From Serripes groenlandicus (lineage: Eukaryota; Mollusca; Bivalvia; Cardiida; Cardiidae), in contig JASEVX010000003.1 in NCBI GenBank assembly GCA_031761405.1, positions 116,526,247-116,590,246 of the forward strand: DNA of 64,000 nt. The letters are read 5' to 3'. The position numbers and the translations under genes are program-made. Shown piece after piece: positions 1-13,100 of the stretch. Position 1 is the first letter of the stretch. The number at the start of each line of letters is the position of its first letter. Below the pieces are notes generated by a model. That model worked only from the letters and a program-made list of their open reading frames with translations, did no database searches and was not told the origin of the DNA.

Positions 1-1002
1 CATAGCTAAAAAAAATAGGAAGGTTAATATTTGAGTTTTTTGTGCTTTTTTGGTAGTTTTATTAATGAACTTCAATTAAATATAGGTTAAGCTAGTGCCA
101 CCCAGTATAGAGCCAGGTCAGCCGACACATCCGCTGGTCAACTCAACAGTTTTAAAACAATATACCTTACATTGGGCTTAAGTATTTTCCAAATAAAAAT
201 CTGGACAAGTCCATTTAAAAAGTTCAGCATTGAAATGGTTACATGGATTACAACTTTTAAAACAATGATATGAAATGACGTCACGTATAAATCAAGGAGC
301 ATAACCTTTTCTGGAATATCTTTTATTGATTCATTTTCAAACTTATTTGTATTTCCCTTTTACCAATAGCTCGTAATTTGACTTTGTTAAATAGTTATGT
401 TATATTAACGTGGCATGTTGGGATTATCCGCCCTTTTCCCCCGAATAAAATCGATTTTTCAACTAATGAACTAATGAACGTGCCAATGGATAGCACGAGG
501 ATAAGTTAACCCTTTCCCTCATACGACAATTATGCAGCAGACGACTTTGAACATATTTTGTCAAATAATAGAAAATCTCTATAATTGAATGGATAACCTA
601 TGACTATAAGTGGAAAACATTGTGTCGAAAGGAGAAATTGCTCGCTTTGAGCAATTTCTTCTTTTGTCACTATGTTTTCAAAAAGCCGTCTGCTGTAGAG
701 GCGTCAGAAAGCGTCTATATGAGGGAAATGGTTAATGTCCTGAATGTTCACAATATCACAAATATTTGCCCCTTTTTCCTCGATAAAATCGATTTATCAA
801 CCATATTTTACAAGAATGTTTAAGTGTATCCAAATATACTTTTTTGTTATCCATTCAAACACCTTCGTGTTACGTTTTAACTTAAACCGAAGTGACACAC
901 ATACATATATGGGCCAATTTACAAAACAACTTGAAACACTCGGAATAAAATGTCTCCTGAATTATTTATATTCACAAAAAGCCAAACAAAATGACACGAT
1001 AC
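1..1002. other. Start of ACE-like intron 12; no safe exon
   Basis: Holds one 230-bp TTAA MITE (506-735); the rest is AT-rich. I did not find a convincing terminal ACE exon here. Confidence 0.5.
506..735 (-). mobile_element. TTAA MITE (family P), full length
   Basis: Starts TTAACCCTTTCCCTCATA and ends in the inverted match, with TTAA at both ends, 230 bp. A nested palindrome in the centre (GAGAAATTGCTC / GAGCAATTTCTT) is typical of the family. TTAA target plus a CCCTTT end points to piggyBac mobilisation, by inference. Confidence 0.85.
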
Positions 1003-1129
1003 CTGAAGAGGTTTGAAATACTCCAGTAGCGCACTTGCACTAAGTTTGTCTGTCTCCGCAGAGGTTCCCCGTGTTAGTTCTTTCATCGCCTCACTCCACG
1101 GTTTGGACGAACCCATTCGTAACATGGAC
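1003..1129 (-). CDS. ACE: ACE-like exon 12, last exon found
   Basis: 127 bp. It encodes [18 protein letters not shown], then [13 protein letters not shown], the near-terminal M2 segment. It ends in phase 0 with donor GTATCG, so at least one more exon is expected to the left. Confidence 0.93.
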
Positions 1130-4100
1130 CTGTATGGCGGGTTTGTAAGAAAATAGGTAAATATTTATAGAGGGTAACACATTTTTGGTTATAGGCCTAC
1201 CAGTATTCATTGACCTGATAGAGTCTAAAAGGAGACCTTATTAAATTGTTGCATCTGCGAACAGTAAAGACTCAAGCTAGCATGTGCCTAAGCCAAATTT
1301 CTCACCATACTCTTCACTGTCCGCGTTTGCGTATTATAGACATAGATGTAACTGGTGACAAAAACGCCAGAGGTCTCTCACTACTAAATTTACGCCAATG
1401 TATCTTAAATTCATATTCATTTTACACATTTTTAGTTTACATCAATTGTGAAATAAGCTTTAACTCGTGATGTCTGTTTCCTGGAGACCTGTCCAGTGGG
1501 CGAGCCGTTTACCTGGAGAAAATCTAATAATGCAGAACCCGATCATCACGGAATTCGAATACGGGACCTTTGGTACGAGAGGCCTCTTGTCAATTAGAAC
1601 ACACATTGGTAAATGTGCCTTTAATAGTATTTGGCAAATTGCACAAAGGTCAGGATCAGGTCAAGCAGATGCTCTGTTTGAACAGTTTTACAGTAATATC
1701 ACACGGCCTTTCCTCAGTAAATGACCAGTACTTCTCGTATTATTTATCTCGACATCAATGCTGCCCCGCAATCCCGAGCTGGCAGGAGGGAAGCCATTGC
1801 TACCATTTTAAAGTCTTTGATATCACATGATCGGGGATCGAACCCTGATATCCCGTCCCCGAAGCGAACGTTTGAACCAGTTCTTCACGAAAACGGTATT
1901 ATTATGTGAACAGTTGACGTAGAATAGGAATATATTACCTAAGTCTCAGGTGCACGGATGACGTGAAATAGGAATATATTACCCAAGTTTCAGGTGCACG
2001 GTTCACGGGAAAGAGGAATATATTATCCAAGTTTCAGGTGCACGGTTGACGTGGAATATGAATATATTACCCAAGTCTCAGGTGGATGGTTGACGTGAAA
2101 TAGGAATATATTACCCAAGTCTCAGGTGTACGGTTGACGTGAAATAGGAATATATTACCCAAGTCTCAGGTGCATGGTTGACGTAGAATAGGAATATATT
2201 ACCCAAGTCTCAGGTGCATGGTTGACGTGAAATAGGAATATATTACCCAAGTCTCAGGTGTACGGTTGACGTGAAATAGGAATATATTACCCAAGTCTCA
2301 GGTGCATAGTTGACGTAGAATAGGAATATATTATTGACGTAGAATAGGAATATATTACCCAAGTATCAGGTGAAAGAGGAATATATTACCCAAGTCTTGC
2401 TCCTGCTGCCTTTTGATTATATATACTACATCGATGTAGGGGTCCTCGGTGGCCGATAATTTCACACAGAGCTTTGTGCCACTGGAACTGGACAACATAA
2501 CTGACAAAGTACCTGAAGTAGTGAAACAATATAACGGTTACACGTACTTTTGAAAGTACTGATGTGGAACAAAATATCGGTTACACATACTTTTGAAAGT
2601 ATTGAGGTGAAACAATATAACGGTTACACGTACTTTTGAAAGTACTGATGTGGAACAAAATATCGGTTAAACATACTTTTGAAAGTATTGAGGTGAAACA
2701 ATATAACGGTTACACGTGCTTTTGAAAGTACTGATGTGGAACAAAATATCGGTTACACATACTTTTGAAAGAATTGATGTAGAACAAAATAACATACATT
2801 TAAAAGTAATGTTGTGGATTAAAATAAAGTTTGTACTTAATTTACAAAGTACATTAATAAATGGAATAACATAACATTTACGCATAACTTACAAATTACT
2901 TTAATGATAAGAACACAATGTCGAGTTCACATAACTTACAAAACACGCGATTAAATGAACAAAATAACATTTACTCATAACTTATACGAACCTGAATAAA
3001 TGAAGCAAAATAATAATTACACATATATTACGAAGTACCTGATATAGGGAGTATCCCCTGCTATATGGTATTTCGCCCCTGGGTCAAACATATCTTCTGT
3101 CCTCTGTACTGGTGGGGATATTCCTTGATAGAAACACCTATGCAATTCAAAGGGAAGGTAATACTGTAAACATATTTGACCTCTAACACGTCATTCATAC
3201 ATACATGATTTGGACTCGAAAATAAGTATACATGTATGGCGAGAATGGTTTAATCGTACATTAAGGAAGGTACCGTATACGAGAAACCCAACATCAGGGA
3301 CTTTGCGTAAAGTATCGACCCGGATCAGCCTAAGCATGTCGCGCAGTCGAACCCGGACAGACACTGTTCCCCTCATGTGGATTTTCTGATTCAGGAATCA
3401 TTGCTCTATACCTCTATCCCCCCGAGAAGGAATGTGTCGGCCCGGATTAGCCGGGCTCATCTTGGTCGATACATTACGCAGAGTTTATAAGGTAGGGTTT
3501 CTCTTGGAACGGCTCATATGTCTATATTGGAGTGCAGTGGTCTGAATTATATATGAGTCAGCGGTGAAAGGCGAAAGATAAGCAACTCTGATATTAAGAG
3601 ATACGTGAAACAAAATACTTTATAAGTTATTTCCTTTATTTGAGTGTCCACCATTTACTAAAAAAAAATGAAAATATAATATGGGTGCCAGTAAATTAAT
3701 TGAATTGTCCTTGCATCTTCAATTAATACTAATAGTAAATTTTATGCTAAGGAATCCAAAATGAAGACTGCTTTACAAAACAATCTGTAAACCTTCTACG
3801 GTTTCTTGGCATACATTGAAGACCCAGGTCATGTTTCGCGGATTCCATATTATTTATGACATATTCAGTGGGATATCCCAACACATTCGGTCTCAGTATT
3901 GGTTGAGTATGCGGGAAGCAGACATAGCGGGGAGTGACTAAAAACGTTGCAAGAACTTGGTTCAACATCGATGTGAAAGGTATATGAGTTGTATAATGGG
4001 TGAAAATGTCATCTTTTTGGGGTTCATAACACGCCTGCTATACTACTTTTATGATATAAACAAATACAATAAAGAATGTTAACAATTTCGACCGTACCTT

Positions 4101-7100
4101 AATTTCCACCATTCCGAGTTATAGTTATCGGGTGTTATATCACCCCTATACACACTCCAACGCCATTGGTCCATGAGATAACCAAAGGGAAGAAATGCGA
4201 CTCGATCTAATGCGGTTTTAAACAGCAGATTGATATCTGCCTCCTCCCCGTGCGGTATATCGTCAATAAGGCCGATTTGTTTGAGGTATTCCGGTGTCTG
4301 GAAACTTATCAATGCAATATCAGCAACGCCCTCGTGAAAACCTGTAAAACATTGACGCGCCGTTTGGTGTCTTGCTACGTGTGAACGTACAACTGGTTAG
4401 CTCTTTCACTTCCGAATTTCACGAAAGTCGACTCTTCCATGTCGAAAATTGGACCAGTCAATGTTTCGTCCAACAGGACATTTTGTAAAGTTTAATGTCA
4501 AAGTTGCAAACAATACAGATTTCAGGAGAGACAGCTCGTTATGAACTGTCTCACCCGAATCTGCATAGTTTGAAAAAAACAACAACATTTATTTGCCCTT
4601 GGCAGCGAAAGGGTTACGACTCTTGCGGATCTAAGTATGCATATTGAGGGCTTGGTGTGAAACAGTCGTAACTAAAACCGGTATTTTTTTACCAAGTTTA
4701 ATCACCTGGCCATATAGTCTTTATAAGCGTTAAATCATTTTTTCTTGGTAAACAATGGAAATTTAGGTGCCATTGCTCGTTCTGAGCAATGGCACCTAAA
4801 TTTGCATTGTTTACAAAGGGGTCAAAATTGCCCCTAAACCAGGGTTTTCAAAATAGGTTTTAAGTTACAACCGTTTCACGCCAAGCCCTCGATATGAATC
4901 TATTGACCATTCCTTATCTTCGTACACATCATAACATACGAGAGTTATTCCTAACGTTCATAGTTTGTTTGTTTGAATGGTATTTTATGCCGTCGTCAAC
5001 AGTTACTTCAGTTCTTCCGTACCGTGTCCCGGGTACCAGCACTTAAAGTATTTGGTATGACCTGACCGGGAATCAAACCATGGTCTCCCACTCCAAGGGT
5101 GGGCGCTATACTTACACGACAGAGGTGACCTTAAATTGCACAGCGATTGCTATTAGACCTACTTGTGAATCCGTCCAATGTTTGCCATCTAGTTAAAAAA
5201 GCATCACGGACGCCTTTGATGAATAGTTATGATCGAAAGCTGACGATACAAATATGCAAATTGCCAATATAGTTTACCTTCTCAAACCGGCATCTCTACA
5301 GAGCGGAAATGGCGAAAACTAATGCAAAAGAAATCATGAACAAAGTACACGTTTGGCTGTAAAACATTGTGGGAAAACAGGAAATTCTTCCTATGATGAT
5401 TTCATACTTTGCCTGCATTTAGATGCGTTAACATTATTTCTATTCGGAGACAGTTTTAACCTCTAAAAAGCACACTTTATATGTTGTTCTTGAGAGGTTG
5501 CATTGTACAAAACAACAACAACACCGGATGTCGATGTTCGTGTACCGTGAAGTTAATAGTTTTGTATAAGTTGAATGAATATTTGCCGAAGTAGTTTAAC
5601 CCGTTTCCACTTACAAACGCTTCCGGGCGCCTCTGCAGCGGACAACATTTGAAAACATTGTTACAAAAGGAGAACAAGACGAATTTTGAAACATGACTTA
5701 AAGTAGGGACGTATATCTTATCTACGTCCCTGCTTCAAGGAGATGCAGTTCAGTGCATGTAAATAACGTGTAAACAGATTTTTTTTAACAATAAACGGTT
5801 AAAATTCTGCTCTAATTAGATCAATTAGATGAAAAAAAAAAAAACACACATAGATGCTTAAATATTAACATATATTAAAGACGGGAGTATATAAACAAAA
5901 AATACGAAGTTATTTAAAACAGTTTAAAAAGTTTAAATGTAATTTTATATTCATGTATTAAAATGTTTTATGTGAGCTTGTAACCACTATCCTTTTTAAG
6001 ATTTAGCAGATGTAGAGAATTATTAGAGTTCTTTGTTCGAATATGCCAATGGGATTAACTATCCGAGTCTAAGGGTCGAAATGTCCTATAGCTTTGTACT
6101 CGAGAGTTAACTCCCCTTTTAAATTCCATTCTAAAAATAGTCGATTGTATAAGCAAATTAAAGAAAATATAAAAATTGAGCATTTATGAAATTAAAAGAA
6201 AAAGTTCACATGTATAGTCAACACATAGCAAGAATACAATGGACAGAATGAACAAACTGTATGGGGAGGAAATTCAACAGATTTTTATAAATAGGCAAAA
6301 ACGTCCCCCGAATTTAGGGGCAGTAAAAAGCGTAGCTTATGAGCTCGTCAGGGTCGTAAATCAAACTATTAAAAAAAGCGAAGCCTAGGAAGTTAAATAC
6401 AAATTAAATGTGTCTAAAGATTTGAAATAACGGTAGAAATAATACATATTTTGCATCTTTTTGTTTCTTAAATCAGTCAATACAATTTATTGATTCATAA
6501 AGGTCGCTTTTTTCAAACATATAATGAATTTTTCTTAACAATAATAATGTTGGTTACTCCCTTTTCAATTACGTCACCCCATGGTACAAAATTAAAACCT
6601 ATCCCATACTGACGACCCGCTTCCACGCGGCGTCAATAATGAGCAATGTTTCCGTTACCACTTAGGTTTATATGAAGTTTTCCCATAACGTTGTCTAGAT
6701 GTTTAGAAATGTGTCTGCTTCAGAATTGTTGTCTATGGGAAATGGTTATCAATACCTGGATTGGCACCGTTTCTAAACAGGAACGGCTGTGTGGCGTACG
6801 CCATATAGTAGAACAGGTGACCGATCTCGTGGTGTACCGTCATCAACTGGTCTCCCGTCACGGTGGTGCATTGTTTGATCCTTTACATAATAAAACATGA
6901 AAATGGCAATGATAGTGTCAATGACAAATTTGTTTTTCGATTTAAAGCCATCGATAACACATATTTTTGTGTCAGTTTTACGTGATGTCATGTCGGAGTG
7001 TTAACTCTACATTGTACACGACATCGTGGCATCACATAAAAGTGACACGATTGCCAGTGGCGCTACACCTATAGATTTGTGTCAAAGTTGCATTTATGAC

Positions 7101-10100
7101 GATATTACATATAGACGGACACCGAAGACTTTCGTGAGATCGTACAGACGAACAGGCTGGCCTCAGTCTTTACTGTGCGAATATGAATTTAAAATGAACT
7201 GTTCTTGAAGAATAATGTAGACCAAACTAAAACAGCACATTCGTGCAACTTAATCTTGTTCCTCATTGTTCACTTTTTATTGATTTATGTATCAGCATAA
7301 ACAAGTTGAAACACATGGACTTGTATAACAATCGCAATAGTTCGGTGGGATAAGGGTTAAAACAATAGAGCGATGCTTAATGAAAAAACATTGTTTGGAC
7401 TTTTACGCCGCTTTCAACAATTGTTTAGTTTTATCACCTACGTTTCATTGGTAAGTTACCAATACTACTGGTCCATTTATTCTGACCCCAGTCAGTCAGT
7501 ACTAATAATAACCCCGCAACCCTAAGCGCCACGGCGGGCAGCCATTACTACTATTTTTAAAGTTGTTGGTATGACCTGGCCGGGATCGAACCCACGACCT
7601 TCCGCATCAAAGACGGACGCTCTACCATTGCACCACCGAGGCTGTCATCATGAAAAACAGCCATTACGTTTTTATCACACGTGTGGAAAAAAGCCCTGCC
7701 AGCTTCATGCTATAGGATCTATAGAAACTGATTTACGAAAGAATCTTGAAACCTTTTAACTAATTAAATGGCGACGGTACAGGACAAGATTATATATACT
7801 GTGTAGATGCGCAGATTGACCTTGATGTACTCTGTTTTTTTTGTGTGTTTTTTTTTGTATGGTGTTAAACGCAAATTTTAACAATATTTCAGTTATATCA
7901 CGGATTTTCCTGGGTCACTTACCAGCACTTCCGGTCCAATTATCGTAATACTAACACCGCACACTTTGAGCTCCTGGGAGGAAAGTCATCACCACATATA
8001 GACGCTTTCTGACGCCGCTGCAGCAGACGGCTTTGTGAAAACATGGCGACAAAAGAAGAAATTGCTCAAAATGAGCAATTTCTCCTTTTGTCACCATGTT
8101 TTCAACTTTATTCAATTATTGTACTTTCATTTAAAGGGAGTTTTCAATATCTTTTGGGCATGTTTTCAAAGTTGTCTGCTGCGGATGTGTTGTATGTGGG
8201 AAAGAGTTAATCCTTGGATCTAGTCTGGTCGCAATTGCTTTACGGGTGGATTTCGCGGAGTGTCGCTCAAATTGTTCTTGATGGTAAACGTATAAACGTA
8301 CCTGACGTCATCTCCGGTGTGAAGATCCCAGGCTGAAGCATGACACACGACTTTACGACCGTCCTCGGGCTTCACCAGCATGGACTTCTCCCAGAAAGAC
8401 GGGGGTAAAGGCTCGAGCCCCAGTGATGTGTAAAAATCATGCGCTAACTTATACATGTAGGTTATATTATATCCCTGAAAACAAACCTTATAATTTATCG
8501 TCATGATTATGTGACTCCGAAAAGTAATGTTTGATAGGGATATATGGCATTTGATGTTAATTTTATCTGATGCGGTCGTGACAACTGCTGTTTATCGAGC
8601 ATTTGGCGTTTATATTCTAAAACCTTGCCATTGCATGGTCTAATGCATATCTTCTAATGGGTTTGATCAATACATACTTAAATACTTAGCAATTTATGAA
8701 AAGCCATTAATCAGGTGGATTGACGTGCTTATGAAGTCCCAACATTACTTCAGTTCTAAAAATATCGACTTAACTCTTTCTAGCGCCGAATTGTTTAAAG
8801 TAAACTCTTCCATGTTAAACATCGGGCGTCTCCATGTCTCGTGTTATACAACATTTGGACTATTTTGATACTTAAAATGCAAACAATGCTGATTTTTTTC
8901 AGGTGAGACAGCTCGTTACGCGCTGACTCACCTGAATCAGTATTGTTTGCAAAAAACTCAATATTGCCTTTGGCGCTGAAAGAGTTAAAAAACATATTCT
9001 ACAAAATATCAGACCAAAAAACCTTTAGTTTGTCATGCAGGCTTTATCAATAATCTGCTGTTAATAAGTATGATTACGATTTCCTTAGTAAAGCTAAAAA
9101 CCAAAAAATGTTCAGAGATCCTCATCCAACACAGTCCTGATGTGTCCAACAAAACGAAAAAAATATTATATAAGCGATAGCTCAGTCGGTAACGAAGAGG
9201 GTTGACAGGCAAAGAGTCTTGAGTTCGAATGCCGGCTCGCGCAACATTCTTTTAATTGATTTTAAGTTATTTTGACTAGCTCCATTCGCCTTATCAATCC
9301 ATACATACATAATTTTATTATATACCTGCACATTTCCCGGCGCAAATACATGTAAATGGTAAGCGAAGATCAAACACGACGGATATGAATTCCGTATTTG
9401 ACTTAGTCAAATATGGTGATGGTACGTCACTGAAATATGATCAGTTATTCAACATAATGTACTGGGGCGTGGCTTACACGCCAAACATTAATTTGAGTTG
9501 ATGAGTAAATTGTGTTATTTCATTATTAAAAATATAGAAATTTGTATATTTGTCTTTATTTTGTCTTAATAATTATAGAAGGCATATACTAAAAGAAACA
9601 TTATGTTGCAGAAGCGATATCTGGCTTTGTATTGTCGTCTTGGGGCGTGGACAATTTGATATTTCTCTTGATCCTCGGTCTCGAGAGATGTGATTTTTCC
9701 ACGCCCCTCGTAGAACAATAACAACCCCGATATCGCTACTGCAAGATGATATTCCATTATATGTACCGACATCTGTATACTTCTAAGTCTTCTGATCAGT
9801 TGTATATATGAAGATGTTTAGCTAATATTGTGTGTCTAGATTAAAGTAAATATTTGTCAAATATTCTAAGAAAATGCTGTTTGACCAGAAACTATGAAGT
9901 TGCACTCCTTTTCTTATATTATCTTTCGCAGACCCAACAGCCGTCATATTTTAATTGATCAACCAAATAACATGTCAAATTGATGATTTCTGTATGGCAC
10001 TTTATATCTGCGGTGCCAAATAATTTCTTTTTTTTAAACAGATATTTTGAAATGGCGATGTTTGTCTTAACTTGGCAGGAATCACAATTTTAACAGATAC

Positions 10101-13100
10101 ACAATTAAATATGCTGCATTATTGACGCCGTGTGGAAGCGCGGCGTCAGTATGGGATAGATTTTAATTTTGTACCATGGGGTGACGTAATCGAAAAGGGA
10201 GCAACCAACTATTATTGTAAAGAAAAACTCTGTAATATGTTTGAAAAAACAGCCTTTATGATTGAATAAATTGTATTAACTGATTTAAGAAACAACAAGA
10301 TGCAAAATATGTACATCTTTTACCGTTGTAACAAAACTTTAGACACATTTAAATTATTTTTAATAACTGTTCCCCAACTAACTAGGCTAAGCTTTTTTTA
10401 TGACTTGATTTACGGAGTTCACTAGGCTATGCTTTTTAAAATGTTTGTTTTACTGCTCTGACGACTCAATTCATCAAAGCTCAGAAAAATAATTCTGGTG
10501 GTGTTTTTTCCTATTTATTTCTGTTGTATTACTAAACTTAAAACGTTCCTCCCCCATACAGTTGTTCATTCAAACCATTGTATTCTTACTATATGTTGAC
10601 TATACATGAAAACTTTTTCTTTTAATGTCATAAATGCTTAATTTTGATATTAAATATCTTTAAACTTGTTAGAATTATTTGTACTTTTTGTTTATATACT
10701 CTCGTTTTTTGTTATCATACTTCTGCTCAACTGGAAGGAGAATAGACTTCCCTCTCTCCATCCAAGGATTGTGTCACACTTAACTTATAACTAGAGGCAT
10801 TAACACTTAAGTTAATATCTGTTAATATTTTAGTATCTATGCTTTTTGTTTATCTAATTGATCTAGTTAGAGCAGATTTAAAATTAAGAAACTTCAGCTT
10901 GTATGACACTTTATTGTTGTAGTAAATTTTAAGCAAACGGTAAACCAAATGGTTTGAAGACTTAACTTGTCATTTCCCGACTTAACTTTACATGCTGAAT
11001 ATCACATAGATCGTAGCATATAAATTGTATAATCCCTATGTCAAAATGGACCCTTTTTGCTCTTGATAACATTTTATTATAGACTATGGTATCCAGGTGA
11101 GCAATAATGGAACATCTTGGCCTTCTTGTTTAAGATAAAGGTACATTTGGCCTTCTTGTTCAAAATATTTACATCCTGTCCGTTTGCACAGGTACTTTAA
11201 ATGTATTGAACTGCATCTGCTTCCCTTTAAGTCATGCTTTAAAATCATGCGCGGCGTCTTTGATGCACACGTGTACAATTTCGAATGAGAAAGCTCAGAC
11301 CATTCTTACCTGTTTAATCATCTTTTCTGTAAGCGTCTGCTCGCGCACTCCCGGATATGGCGTCATGATGTCATATATATTGGTCCATTTCTGAGCCCAC
11401 ATGTTACCTGTAGTGTGCATCGTTATACGTTAGATGTGTTACTTTGTGAACTTAGAATTAGAATAAGAATACCATGTACCATGTACAATTGTTGATAAAT
11501 ATGGGCCAACGTCTAAGCATATTTTGGCTAAGACAGTTAAAAATAAAAGTAACAAAACTAAATGTAAATGCATTGAATAATGTACGTATTTCCAATGTTA
11601 TAGTATTTCTTTTGTTAATTATCGTATTTGCGATCCTATTATATGTATAATCTGGTGCCTCGTTGAACATGCATATATGACTAATCTCTCTCTGGTTTTG
11701 ATTGGACGTGCTGCAGCCAATCGATTTTAACGGTACATATAACGTTTGACGTAATTTCAAACTGTCAACAATGTAAACCTACCGATTATTTGGCTAACGG
11801 ATTTATGCACACGGAATGGAAAGTCTCGTTGTAAGTCTCGGAGAATTCTGTCCGTTACGATTAGCCTGTACCGATCCCTGTACATGCGATATTAGGTAAC
11901 CGATCTTATTATATGAGCCGTTCCACGAGAAAACCAACATTATGGAGTCAAAATATCGAAGAGGATCAGCCTATTCATGCCGGGCAAGCTAACCCGGACC
12001 GACACTTTTCGCCACATGTGGATTTTCTGTTTCTATCCCCCAGTGACGGAAAATGTCGACCCGGATTAGCCTGCGCGGACTGTGCAGGCTGATCTGGGTC
12101 GATATATTACGCAGAGTCCATAATGTAGGTTTTCTCGTGGGACGGCTCAATTATGTACTTGTGCTTATTTTGAACCTCCGAATGGACTCGGTTAATTTCG
12201 CTCCACCGCTCCTTTTTTTGCTGAAATGTATGTACTTATCTAGATATCGAGGGCTTGGCGTGAAACGCTTCTAACTAAAAAACCTATTTTGAAAACCCTG
12301 GTTTAGGGGCATATTTGACCCCTTTGTAAACAATGCAAATTTAGGTGCCATTGCTCACAACGAGCAATGGCATCTAAATTTCCATTGTTTACCAAGTAAA
12401 ATGATTTAACGCTTATAAAGACTTTATGGCGAGGTGATTAACCTTGGTAAAAAAATACCAATTTAAATTACAACCGTTTCACGCCAAGCCCTCGATATAT
12501 ATTAAGCTGGTGGTGTTCAGATTACCGACGCTCCCTGCAAGCCAAAATAAATTTCCGCAATTGATATCTCTCCGCAATTTTTTTTTTGGATACGATAGTA
12601 TAGATGTGAAGGAGGATCTGTTTCTACACTAGCAAAACTTACACTAACGTTGGTGTTCCAGAAGCACCGATTAAATGTATCTAAAGAACTATGTAATTGT
12701 GAAAATTAATGGATCGAAGAATCGTATAGCATCAGTTGGTCCACAGTACACGCACGGTACTTTCGCTAATAATCTTGCATAATGTCTTGCCTAGAACTGA
12801 CGTAAACACGTCAAAAACATCCTCTTTATAAAACCACAGCACGGCAAACACGTGCAATAACTTCCAGCTTATGACTCGAACATGTTACGACATAAGTTCT
12901 CTGCTATACTGCTCTAACACAGAGAACTTTAAACTACGCTCAAATGGCATACATAAACACGCACTAATGTCATTAACGCTTTCTGACGCCTCTGCAGCAG
13001 ACGACTTTTTGAAAACATAGTGACAAAAGAAGAAATTGCACAAAACGTGCAATTTCTCCTTTTGCCACAATGTTTTCCACCTTTAGTCATAGGTTATTCA

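Noticed and set aside
92..133. Possible terminal ACE exon on the minus strand (14 codons ending TGWH and stop)
   Set aside because: Phase fits and an AG precedes it, but there is no good pyrimidine tract and no clear similarity to the usual WLxxxN ending of the domain.
3747..3968. 73-codon minus frame inside ACE intron 9
   Set aside because: No similarity to the M2 sequence. The true exons on either side (4098-4341 and 3039-3137) join in phase without it.
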